From Flavobacteriales bacterium (GTDB lineage: Bacteria > Bacteroidota > Bacteroidia > Flavobacteriales_D > Parvicellaceae): a stretch of DNA of 6,058 nt. Of this stretch, positions 1 to 6,058 are shown one piece after another. Within the stretch, counting starts at the first letter, position 1, and every line of letters starts with the position of its first letter. The notes beneath the pieces were generated by a model that was given only the letters and a program-made list of their open reading frames with translations, ran no database searches and was not told where the DNA came from. The stretch covers positions 1-6,058 of the forward strand of contig WFNC01000351.1 in NCBI GenBank assembly GCA_015488785.1, given 5' to 3'. The position numbers were made by a program, and so were the translations under genes.

Positions 1-278
1 GCTGTAGGAGATGGGACGTAACCTCTAAAAGATTTATAAAAGAAATCAAAAGGGTTTTCTGATGACTCTTTAGCGTCATGAGCCACTAAATGTTCTATTT
101 TTTTACCCAAATAGATTTCAATATTCTCCAATAATTGATAGGTTTCATCTAGCTCTTTACCTGTATCTGTATAATAATAGGTAAAGTCAATTTGTGGGTA
201 CTTCTCGTGCAGAAAGATTGCCAATGCAGCACTATCTTTCCCTCCAGAAATACCTAATACATGTTTTACCTTAGTCAT
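1..278 (-). CDS. PAPS-reductase-family (PP-loop) protein, N-terminal part; candidate DndC/BrxP-like sulfur-modification enzyme
   Basis: Reading leftward from the ATG at 278-276, 92 codons stay open to the window edge, so the 3' part is missing. The N-terminus reads MTKVKHVLGISGGKDSAALA. SGGKDS at residues 11-16 is the PP-loop that binds the alpha/beta phosphates in the adenine-nucleotide hydrolase fold. It is followed by YYYTDTGKELDET around residues 34-46, a motif typical of the PAPS-reductase/DndC/CysD group, in which ATP or PAPS is used to activate a substrate for sulfur or reductant transfer. The gene starts 22 bases after the stop of the large ATPase gene and is almost certainly cotranscribed with it. 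This partner set argues against an assimilatory CysH and for a DndC-like or BrxP-like DNA-sulfur enzyme, but the cysteines and C-terminal domains that would decide this are off the edge. Family assignment is firm; the specific role is inferred. Confidence 0.88.
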   Translation of the reverse strand, partial: MTKVKHVLGISGGKDSAALAIFLHEKYPQIDFTYYYTDTGKELDETYQLLENIEIYLGKKIEHLVAHDAKESSENPFDFFYKSFRGYVPSPT

Positions 279-300
279 TATCTAATTCTCGTTTTAACAA

Positions 301-3300
301 TTATGCTGCTATTTTCATTTGTCTGTCAGTTCCCAATTCTCTATCAATCTTATCTATGTTCTTTTTAACCTTTTCAATTTTCCCTTTAGGTATTCTAACC
401 AAATGAGGAATTAAATCTGTTTTTTTAGTCGTAAAATCTAACTTAAACACCTCTTCTTTGTCACTGTCAAAGTTAATCTTTTCTAGTTCTGATAAGTTAT
501 CAAGTTCACTAACAATATGTTTAAGGTTGTCTTTTAATGAGTTTTCATCTTTATCCTCAATAGAAGTAAGCGGTTTACTAATTAAAGCTTGTGCAATTGA
601 AGCTAACCAGCTATCTCTATCATTTAACGGTGAATTAACACGTTGGATAAATGTTTTTTGCTTTGCTAGTAATTGATGCTCTTTTAAAGCCGTGAATCTC
701 TTTGAAAGTTCTTTTTTGTATGTTTCAAATTCACAATTTCTACCAATTATTTCAGAAGTAATAAATTTTTCAAATCTATTTAACAATTCATTATATGAAT
801 TTTTTATTTCATCTAAAGTAGATTGAAACTTGTAAATATAATCATCAAAACCTTCATTTGATTTTAATAAATCAGAAGCATTAAATCCTAATGCTTTAGG
901 AAATTCATCAAAAAATACTTTTTCAGGGTCTTGGGCAAATTGAATAGATTTTCTTAATTGTTTTGCTTCATTTGAAATACGGTTAGTATTTTGAGAATAT
1001 GGAATTAACCCTTTAAAAGTTAAAAGTATAGGGCGAATACTTTCTATAAATGAATCGATATTTAATTGTTCGCTATCATTTTGTTTTAACAGTTCTCTAT
1101 ATTTATTAAAAAAGGATAATCTTAAATCATTTAATTCAAAAGATTTAACAGTATAAAGTTCAGGAGTTCTTGTAATCAAATACAGTTCTTGTTGATTTAT
1201 ATAAGGCTTAAATTTACCTTCAGAATATAAAGCGTAATCACCTCTTCTTAAAAATAAGAAAGTTGGAACCCAAAAATCAATAACACCTTGTTTTAATTTA
1301 TAAGGTGCTGTGGTTAATGTTGTTATTAATTCCGTTAATCTTTTAGGTTCATCTTTTGCTGATGATAAAAAATCTTCACAAACGTTCCAAATATTAAATA
1401 TCTCAGAATCTTCTCTTGGCTTTGTTAATGTATATCCTGACTCTGTTTCAATATGTATTCCATTTTTTCTTAAAAGAGTATAATAAATTGTTTTCTCTGG
1501 CGGGAATTTAGTGTCGTCAAAACCTAAATCTTCTTTATCAAAATCTGTCGTTAAAGCTTTGAAGTAATTTTTTCTTGCTCTTGATATTACACCAGATGGT
1601 TTATGTTTATTAAATAATTCATTTTTAATAACAGGTGTCTCAGCATAAACATTATCGCAAATAATTGACAATTGTTTATTTAGTTCTTTTTTGTTTTTTA
1701 GGGCTATTTTCTTCCCATTGCAAATCCATTCAACATCATTTTGATTGTATAATGTATCAAGAACATAATGGTTCAATAAAATTTGATTGCTTCTTAGTAT
1801 TTTTTGCAATTCATTAATAGCCACTCTATCTCCATCACCTTCAATATTCTTTAGAACCTGCTTTGTTTTTTCAATTTCAAAAAGAGCTGATGAAATTTTA
1901 TCGGTATTTTTAAAGAATCCATGAACGATAGCATTCGTCTCATCTTTTGTCAACTCTTTAACCTTTTTAGCACTTAGTTTTGTGTTGAAAATCAAGTTAA
2001 TAAAACCATCAATTTCGCCTTTTGGAACTTCTGATATTGGAGTATCACTCAATCTGTATTCAAAAAGTCTTGGTGTTCCTGTTTTATACGAATTTGCTTT
2101 AGCTGTAACAATTGGGAACTCAAAATAGGTCTCTAATTTGTTAACCAAATCAACCACTTCTGGCACTTGGTTTTCAACTCTAGCCAACTCACCTTCAATA
2201 TCTAAATCTGTACCCTCAAAAAGTTTATATGAGAAGTTAAATTTGAAATATCTAATTACTTTGTGTTTTTCAAGTAATTCAATAGTTTGCCTAATGTCTT
2301 TTACCTCAAACTTATTTGATAAATAATTAACAATAAACTCTTTATCAACTTTAGCTCCTTTAGAAGAGAATATGCTTAATAGCCCTATTGTTTTTAATAA
2401 GTCTTCAGCAATTGGTGTATTTATGTTATCTATAATTTCAATTCTTTGTATAGAGTCTCTAATTGAACTCCACTTTGAAAAATCTGAAACTGCTCTTGTT
2501 GTTAGTAGTTGATAGAAGTTACTTAATAAATAATCGTAAACTGATGTAATGCTAAAGTGAGCGTTTTTTCTTTTTGAATCATTCAGTCCTAGACTATCTG
2601 AAGCTTGTAAGAACGAAAATAAAGACCTTTCATTCTGTCCATATCGCTGTAGGGACAATGTTAATATATAAGCAGAGAAAATATCTAAAGGGAATAAAGA
2701 GTTTTTTAACTCTGAAAAATAATCTCCTTTAATAGAAAATATATGTTTGTTTTGCTGAAGCTTTACTAATGATTTAGAATAATCTGTTTCTTTGGTTTCG
2801 CCAAGCTGTTCTACAAAATGATTTGAGGCAAGTGTTAACAACTGTTCTACTGGCTCATTAAAAGTTATTTCTTGTAATCTACCTCTAACTTTACGCCATT
2901 CGTTCTTTTGTCCGTCCGTCAATTTAGACGCATAGGTATCTAATCCTTGATGAAGGGTAGTTAAAAGAATAATATTTCGAGAAGGGTCATTTACAAATTC
3001 AGCTAACTGCTGAATAAAATACATTTCCTTTTCAGGATTGTTATTGGCTGCAAATTCTAAAAATTTACCAAATTCGTCTATTTGAATAAGTAATAATCCG
3101 CCTTTTCCAATTTTTGAATACCGTTGAAAAATTGCATCAAATAATTTTTGATTACTTGAAAAATCACCATTAATTGAAAACTCTTGATTAAAAGATTCTA
3201 TAAGTGAATTATAGTCTCCAACCAAATTAACTACTTCAATTTTATTTAAACCTTTGGGTAATTTCAGGTTGAATAAGTTAGCTTGTTTAGTTAATGTTTG

Positions 3301-3489
3301 TTGAAATGCCCATAGAAAAGAAGATTTTCCCGTTCCATAAGACCCAATAATACTAAATGAATGAAATCCTTTATTAAAATCATTCAATATTTTAATTGCT
3401 GAGTTTTCAGCATTTTCCGTAACGATATACTCCAATCCCTTTTGAGCATCACGGATGATATTTACAGAAGGAGAATAATTACTTTTCAT
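301..3489 (-). CDS. Large P-loop ATPase (1062 aa) of a DUF4007/PAPS-reductase cassette, possibly BrxC/PglY-like
   Basis: Seen: a Walker A motif GSYGTGKS at residues 49-56, a Walker B strand LLLIQIDEF at 132-140 ending in the catalytic Asp-Glu pair, a sensor-like strand IILLTTLHQG near 173-182, and a basic stretch EWRKVRGRLQEITF at about 197-210 that could hold an arginine finger. The ATPase core thus fills roughly the first 220 residues. The remaining ~840 residues are largely helical and lack motifs I recognise. A charged, probably coiled-coil segment lies near 890-960, and the tail is lysine-rich. There is no signal peptide or membrane segment, so it should be cytoplasmic. It is not an SMC-type DndD, which has a split ATPase head. 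Length and Walker A type resemble BrxC/PglY ATPases of BREX systems, but that is a memory-based comparison. The ATG at 3489-3487 overlaps the end of the DUF4007 gene by 11 bases, implying translational coupling. It likely powers or gates the sulfur-modification or restriction complex. Confidence 0.85.
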   Translation of the reverse strand: MKSNYSPSVNIIRDAQKGLEYIVTENAENSAIKILNDFNKGFHSFSIIGSYGTGKSSFLWAFQQTLTKQANLFNLKLPKGLNKIEVVNLVGDYNSLIESFNQEFSINGDFSSNQKLFDAIFQRYSKIGKGGLLLIQIDEFGKFLEFAANNNPEKEMYFIQQLAEFVNDPSRNIILLTTLHQGLDTYASKLTDGQKNEWRKVRGRLQEITFNEPVEQLLTLASNHFVEQLGETKETDYSKSLVKLQQNKHIFSIKGDYFSELKNSLFPLDIFSAYILTLSLQRYGQNERSLFSFLQASDSLGLNDSKRKNAHFSITSVYDYLLSNFYQLLTTRAVSDFSKWSSIRDSIQRIEIIDNINTPIAEDLLKTIGLLSIFSSKGAKVDKEFIVNYLSNKFEVKDIRQTIELLEKHKVIRYFKFNFSYKLFEGTDLDIEGELARVENQVPEVVDLVNKLETYFEFPIVTAKANSYKTGTPRLFEYRLSDTPISEVPKGEIDGFINLIFNTKLSAKKVKELTKDETNAIVHGFFKNTDKISSALFEIEKTKQVLKNIEGDGDRVAINELQKILRSNQILLNHYVLDTLYNQNDVEWICNGKKIALKNKKELNKQLSIICDNVYAETPVIKNELFNKHKPSGVISRARKNYFKALTTDFDKEDLGFDDTKFPPEKTIYYTLLRKNGIHIETESGYTLTKPREDSEIFNIWNVCEDFLSSAKDEPKRLTELITTLTTAPYKLKQGVIDFWVPTFLFLRRGDYALYSEGKFKPYINQQELYLITRTPELYTVKSFELNDLRLSFFNKYRELLKQNDSEQLNIDSFIESIRPILLTFKGLIPYSQNTNRISNEAKQLRKSIQFAQDPEKVFFDEFPKALGFNASDLLKSNEGFDDYIYKFQSTLDEIKNSYNELLNRFEKFITSEIIGRNCEFETYKKELSKRFTALKEHQLLAKQKTFIQRVNSPLNDRDSWLASIAQALISKPLTSIEDKDENSLKDNLKHIVSELDNLSELEKINFDSDKEEVFKLDFTTKKTDLIPHLVRIPKGKIEKVKKNIDKIDRELGTDRQMKIAA

Positions 3490-4339
3490 TATAATATTTA
3501 TTTAATATTTCTAAACCGTTAGGCTTATTCGTTTTGAATTGAAGTTCCTTAACTCCTGCATCATTTTTATAAATAATGTTTTTTTCATTATCACTTACCT
3601 CAATTAGCTTGTTTTCAAGTTCTTGTTGATTGAAAGCAAAAATATTCCCAACCCCTTTATTATCCGTAAACAATGAATTAAAACTTATTGAGTTTCCATA
3701 ATTATCATTTTCTAAAATACAGAACAAAATAATCTGCCAAGGAATAGATGATTGTTTCACATTATTAATATGGTATAGTGTATTCTCTTGACTATCCTTA
3801 CCAATCTCAGCTAACAAACCTAAATCTGTAAATAGTCCAGAGAAACTTTCTTCTTTATCTTTAGACGGTTTTGCAAAATAAGTTCTTGTAAAAACAGAAA
3901 AATCTTTCGCTACAATACTATCAGATTGTTTAGCATCAATTTCTTTGACTTTAGATAAAAAATGATTTTTAGTAAATTCAGGGCGGATTTTTCTTAAATC
4001 AGAAAAAATCAGATGATATATAGTAGAGAATTGTTTTGAACTCAATTTATAGTGTAATAACCACAATGTAGCTTCATCTTCTAAAAATGGATCCCATCCG
4101 TTTTCATCATCAAAAATCTTATTCGCTAACGTTGTTAATTCATTGTTGTCATCAACAATATCAAATGCTTTTAGCCAAAAACGAATAGACCCAACCATGT
4201 TTTTACCAACACCTAAATCAATACCAGCTTTATCTGTAAACTGTTGCTCGCTCTTCACAAAGTCAAATCCTTTCTTTAACCAAAAGGGTCTACAATGGAA
4301 AGACTCATGTCCCGAAAATTTCAAATTAATTGTTTCCAT
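3479..4339 (-). CDS. DUF4007 family protein, putative DNA-recognition partner of the PAPS-reductase protein
   Basis: The 286-residue product shows the features I associate with DUF4007. These are KFSGHESFHCRPFWLKKG at about residues 7-24, LGVGKNMVGSIRFWLKAF at 42-59, and DPFLEDEATLWLLHY at 83-97. The 42-59 segment, a Gly-containing turn followed by an amphipathic helix rich in Lys, Arg and aromatic residues, looks like the recognition helix of a winged helix-turn-helix, which suggests DNA binding (inference). No catalytic motif, signal peptide or membrane helix is visible. DUF4007 has no established biochemistry that I know of; it is found next to PAPS-reductase-family proteins, and the same pairing is present here. 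The start ATG shares one base with the stop of the upstream regulator (TAATG), and the 3' end overlaps the ATPase start by 11 bases, so the three are one translationally coupled unit. A plausible job is choosing the DNA site for sulfur modification or acting as an adaptor. The family call is strong; the role is tentative. Confidence 0.85.
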   Translation of the reverse strand: METINLKFSGHESFHCRPFWLKKGFDFVKSEQQFTDKAGIDLGVGKNMVGSIRFWLKAFDIVDDNNELTTLANKIFDDENGWDPFLEDEATLWLLHYKLSSKQFSTIYHLIFSDLRKIRPEFTKNHFLSKVKEIDAKQSDSIVAKDFSVFTRTYFAKPSKDKEESFSGLFTDLGLLAEIGKDSQENTLYHINNVKQSSIPWQIILFCILENDNYGNSISFNSLFTDNKGVGNIFAFNQQELENKLIEVSDNEKNIIYKNDAGVKELQFKTNKPNGLEILNKYYNEK

Positions 4340-4539
4340 TATTTTTCAATCTTACTTGGTTCTATTAACATTCTAACATCTACATCTAAAATATTAGCAA
4401 TCTGATTCAAAACTTCAAGGTTAGGTTGTGCTTTATTGTTACAGTAGTTAGTAACCATAACATAACTTTTCCCTAATTGTTCAGTAAGCCAAGTTTGTGA
4501 CCTTCCTTGCTCTTTAAGAATCTCTTTTATTCTATTCAT
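4339..4539 (-). CDS. Small XRE (Cro/CI-type) helix-turn-helix regulator, first gene of the operon
   Basis: A 66-residue protein from the ATG at 4539-4537, consisting of essentially one HTH_3 domain. Helix 2 is near SQTWLTEQLG (residues 14-23), the recognition helix near SYVMVTNYCNN (25-35), and the C-terminal half (NLEVLNQIANILDVDVRMLI) gives the usual closing helices. Such stand-alone domains often act as autoregulatory controller proteins in Bacteroidota restriction or defence loci. An in-frame TTG at 4581-4579 would add 14 residues (MTHIRFCLETKTYL). I reject it because those residues lie outside the domain and the TTG is inside a perfect TAnnTTTG promoter element (4579-4586), so it would probably not be transcribed. 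The stop overlaps the DUF4007 start by one base. As leader gene of the operon it probably tunes expression of the downstream modification and ATPase genes. Its operator is not identified. Confidence 0.85.
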   Translation of the reverse strand: MNRIKEILKEQGRSQTWLTEQLGKSYVMVTNYCNNKAQPNLEVLNQIANILDVDVRMLIEPSKIEK

Positions 4540-4561
4540 TAAGTATGTTTTCGTCTCTAAA

Positions 4562-4591
4562 CAAAATCTAATATGCGTCAAATATAAACAA
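4562..4591 (-). promoter_or_regulatory. Putative Bacteroidota-type promoter of the regulator/DUF4007/ATPase operon
   Basis: On the minus strand two overlapping candidates lie 25-50 bases before the regulator's ATG. One is TATATTTG (complement of 4579-4586), a perfect match to the -7 consensus TAnnTTTG but without a clear TTG at the -33 distance. The other is TTG (complement of 4589-4591), an 18-base spacer, then TAGATTTTG (complement of 4562-4570), which has correct spacing and a one-base deviation in the -7 box. The surroundings are extremely A/T-rich and include a 10-base palindrome TTATATATAA at 4605-4614. No transcription start is visible from sequence alone, so either box could be the active one. 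Confidence 0.5.
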
Positions 4592-4655
4592 TGACTTTAT
4601 ATTTTTATATATAATTATTGTATTTTTTTACGTATAGACTAGCCCCGTACCTTAT

Positions 4656-4733
4656 TCACTCCCCAACCATCTCAATACTATACTCAAATCCTTCAATAAT
4701 TTGGTTTGACAGTTTTCCGTCTTGCGTTACCAT
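4656..4733 (-). other. 25-codon mini-ORF, possibly the 3' remnant of a lost gene
   Basis: On the minus strand the ATG at 4733-4731 opens 25 codons (MVTQDGKLSNQIIEGFEYSI, then EMVGE) ending in TGA at 4658-4656. The frame stays open 14 codons further upstream to a TAA at 4778-4776, through the hairpin. The composition is balanced and globular-protein-like, unlike the low-complexity translations around it, and it coincides with a locally GC-richer patch. I do not recognise a family. It could be the C-terminal end of a gene whose body was deleted, a genuine small protein, or chance; a sequence this short cannot decide. Confidence 0.25.
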
Positions 4734-4736
4734 TTT

Positions 4737-4777
4737 AAACCTCAACTTATTGTTAATCAATTTGTTGAGGTTTTTTT
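4737..4777 (+). terminator. Rho-independent terminator, rightward, without an obvious upstream gene
   Basis: AAACCTCAAC (4737-4746) pairs perfectly with GTTGAGGTTT (4764-4773). The 17-base loop can add an inner ATTG/CAAT pairing. On the plus strand the stem runs directly into seven T residues (4771-4777) and then ATTTT, the classic intrinsic terminator arrangement. On the minus strand the stem is followed by TTTAAAATGG, a poor U-tract, so it should mainly stop rightward transcripts. Neither annotated neighbour is transcribed rightward. Confidence 0.7.
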
Positions 4778-4864
4778 ATTTTGGTATGTTAGTACTTCTT
4801 TTGATTTGCTCGTATATTTTACCTCATTTCTACAGTTTACTAAAACAAAAAAAGGAGATAATAA

Positions 4865-4906
4865 ATCGTCTTAATCATTTTTTTTGAACCCTAAGTAAAA
4901 GACGAT
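4865..4906. repeat. 8-bp inverted repeat with 26-base spacer
   Basis: ATCGTCTT at 4865-4872 and AAGACGAT at 4899-4906 are exact reverse complements. On the minus strand the hairpin lies about 90 bases after the hemW stop and is followed by TTATTATC, so it might weakly terminate hemW transcription, but the long spacer and lack of a U-run make this uncertain. It could equally be a protein-binding site or chance in this A/T-rich stretch. Confidence 0.35.
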
Positions 4907-4931
4907 AGAAATGATAATAATAATAGGTTTC

Positions 4932-4976
4932 GTAAATCGAAGTGATTTAAGATTTCTTTGTAAATCGAGGTGTTTT
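4932..4976. repeat. Two-copy imperfect direct repeat, 28-base period
   Basis: GTAAATCGAAGTGATTT (4932-4948) and GTAAATCGAGGTGTTTT (4960-4976) match at 15 of 17 positions and are offset by 28 bases. Both are preceded by T/C-rich sequence. They lie 17-61 bases beyond the hemW stop. With only two copies there is no basis for calling a CRISPR array; a fragment of a dispersed intergenic repeat is more likely. Confidence 0.5.
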
Positions 4977-4992
4977 GTTTGTTCGCACCAAT

Positions 4993-6058
4993 TCACCCCA
5001 CAAACAAATCACTCGCAATTCTATCTGCAAATAATTTACCTTTTTTAGTTAAGTAAATTCGATTGTCTTCTCTAGTCAATAATTTTTTATTTAGTTGAAT
5101 CGTTAATTCTTTATCAAATGCTAAGTAACCTTTTTCTGAAGATAGAGAAAGTATAAAGTTTAAATCGCATCCCCAAATGGTTCTAAGTCCAATGAGTAAA
5201 TGTTCGTTTATTTTGTCGGCATTAGAAAGTTTTTCTATTTCAAACGGAATTTCATTATTCGAAATAGCATCAATGTACTTTTTATTATTTGCGACGTTCC
5301 ATTGCCTAGAATCATTATTGTAAGAATGCGCCGAAGGACCAATTCCTAAATAGTGTTTTCCTCGCCAATAAGACGAATTATGAATGGAATATTGTTTGTC
5401 CTTAGCAAAGTTTGAGGTTTCATATTGTTCAAAGTCATTGGTTTCTAATGTTTCGATTAAATATGAAAACTGTTTAGCCCCTTTTTCGTCAGAAAGTGGC
5501 TTGTATTTTCCTTTTTTTACAAAATGAGCTAAGGCGGTGTTTTTTTCAACTGTGAGATTGTAAGCCGAAATATGTGGAACGTTTAACTCGATTGCTTTTT
5601 CAATATTCTTTTGCCATTGCTTGTCAGTAAGGTTTGGCATTCCATAAATTAAATCAATTGTAATGTTTTGAAAACCGATCGCTTGAGCATTTCTGATACA
5701 AATTTCACTTTCTGTGGCGGTATGTGCTCGGTTCATCCATTTCAAATGTTCGTCAAAAAAAGATTGAACGCCTATGCTTAAACGATTTATTCCAACAGCT
5801 TTCAGCTCTTGTAGCTTTTCTAGTGTCAAATCATCAGGGTTGGCTTCCAACGTAATTTCAGGATGTTCGATTACATCAAAAATAGTATAAACTGTTTCAA
5901 TAATTAAAGTCAGTTCCTCTTTGTTTAATAAACTAGGCGTTCCTCCACCAAAATAGATTGTTTCCAACGTTTTACCTTCCAAATATTTTTGTTGATCAAT
6001 AATTTCTTTTAGAATAGCATTTATCATATCATCTTTAAACCGTAAAGAAGTTGAAAAA
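4993..6058 (-). CDS. hemW: HemW, radical-SAM heme chaperone (5' end beyond window)
   Basis: The frame is open from the right edge to TGA at 4995-4993. The Met at 6027 is internal: codons upstream of it read FSTSLRFKDD, as expected just after the iron-sulfur CxxxCxxC segment, so about 20 N-terminal residues and the cluster cysteines are off the edge. Counting from that Met, the SAM-binding glycine motif YFGGGTPS is at 25-32, EANPDDL at 61-67, GVQSF at 86-90, and HNSSYW at 216-221. The last is the HNxxYW signature that separates heme-binding HemW from the true coproporphyrinogen dehydrogenase HemN. A helical/winged C-terminal domain completes the protein. HemW binds heme and delivers it to respiratory enzymes in the cytoplasm. 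It was historically annotated as oxygen-independent coproporphyrinogen III oxidase. It is a housekeeping gene on the same strand as the operon but separated by about 450 bases, with no sign of damage in the visible part. Confidence 0.95.
   Translation of the reverse strand, partial: FSTSLRFKDDMINAILKEIIDQQKYLEGKTLETIYFGGGTPSLLNKEELTLIIETVYTIFDVIEHPEITLEANPDDLTLEKLQELKAVGINRLSIGVQSFFDEHLKWMNRAHTATESEICIRNAQAIGFQNITIDLIYGMPNLTDKQWQKNIEKAIELNVPHISAYNLTVEKNTALAHFVKKGKYKPLSDEKGAKQFSYLIETLETNDFEQYETSNFAKDKQYSIHNSSYWRGKHYLGIGPSAHSYNNDSRQWNVANNKKYIDAISNNEIPFEIEKLSNADKINEHLLIGLRTIWGCDLNFILSLSSEKGYLAFDKELTIQLNKKLLTREDNRIYLTKKGKLFADRIASDLFVG

Larger units (their letters stand above)
4582..4992. other. 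Intergenic region between hemW and the defence-like operon
   Basis: About 410 bases with no secure protein or RNA gene. From right to left it contains a two-copy degenerate repeat just after the hemW stop, an 8-bp inverted repeat, a T-rich stretch, a strong rightward terminator hairpin, a 25-codon leftward mini-ORF, a relatively GC-rich patch at about 4631-4675, and the A/T-rich promoter zone. A rightward open frame across most of it translates to a hydrophobic peptide, but it begins at a TTG, reads straight through the terminator hairpin and reflects T-rich composition. No tRNA fold or integrase-type attachment core was seen. Confidence 0.6.

Noticed and set aside
458..676. Rightward open frame of 72 codons inside the large ATPase gene
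   Set aside because: It is antisense to a long, motif-bearing gene and has a serine/leucine-rich translation typical of a reverse-strand shadow.
2138..2326. Rightward open frame of 62 codons inside the ATPase gene
   Set aside because: Antisense shadow with no recognisable motif or promoter.
4143..4376. Rightward open frame of 77 codons across the DUF4007 start
   Set aside because: Antisense to the conserved DUF4007 N-terminus; conservation is explained by the other strand.
4579..4581. TTG as start of the XRE regulator
   Set aside because: It lies within a perfect -7 promoter element, and the 14 extra residues are outside the helix-turn-helix domain. The ATG at 4539 is preferred.
4618..4887. 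Rightward hydrophobic 89-codon frame in the intergenic region, membrane-peptide-like
   Set aside because: It starts at TTG, runs through an intrinsic terminator hairpin, and its Leu/Ile/Phe richness follows from T-rich DNA. No promoter or homology is evident.
4932..4976. Possible CRISPR array
   Set aside because: Only two imperfect copies separated by an 11-base gap; no third unit and no cas gene.
5025..6027. Reading the radical-SAM gene as starting at Met 6027, or as HemN
   Set aside because: The frame continues upstream with HemW-like residues to the window edge, and the HNxxYW motif marks HemW rather than coproporphyrinogen dehydrogenase HemN.

Overview
The window looks like a low-GC Bacteroidota chromosome, most likely a flavobacterium. 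The evidence is the strong A/T codon bias, the lack of Shine-Dalgarno sequences before the starts, a Bacteroidota-type -7 promoter element (TAnnTTTG), and a HemW of flavobacterial character at the right end. All convincing genes lie on the minus strand, so transcription runs from right to left.

Right part (4993-6058): most of hemW, the radical-SAM heme chaperone. Only its first ~20 residues, including the iron-sulfur cysteine cluster, lie beyond the right edge. This is a core housekeeping gene and appears to be the chromosomal flank of what follows.

Middle (4540-4992): about 450 bases without a secure gene. It holds a degenerate 28-base-period repeat, an 8-bp inverted repeat, a rho-independent terminator pointing rightward with no recognisable gene feeding it, a 25-codon leftward mini-ORF, and the promoter of the next operon. 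The mixture resembles a junction scar between the core chromosome and an inserted module.

Left part (1-4539): a tightly packed leftward operon. A 66-residue Cro/CI-type regulator comes first, followed by a DUF4007 protein (TAATG coupling, 1-base overlap). Next is a 1062-residue P-loop ATPase (11-base overlap), then, after 22 bases, the start of a PP-loop phosphoadenosine-phosphosulfate-reductase-family protein that runs off the left edge.

A PAPS-reductase-family enzyme beside DUF4007 and a very large ATPase is a gene set I associate with DNA-sulfur (phosphorothioate-like) modification and with type 4 BREX anti-phage loci, where a PAPS-reductase protein (BrxP) takes the place of the methyltransferase. 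A working model is that the PP-loop enzyme activates the target for sulfur insertion, DUF4007 supplies DNA recognition, the ATPase drives or gates the complex, and the small regulator controls dosage. Nothing in the window is a classical DndD, DndE, PglZ or BrxL. The rest of the system, if present, must lie left of position 1. The defence role is inference from family and context, not shown by the sequence alone.
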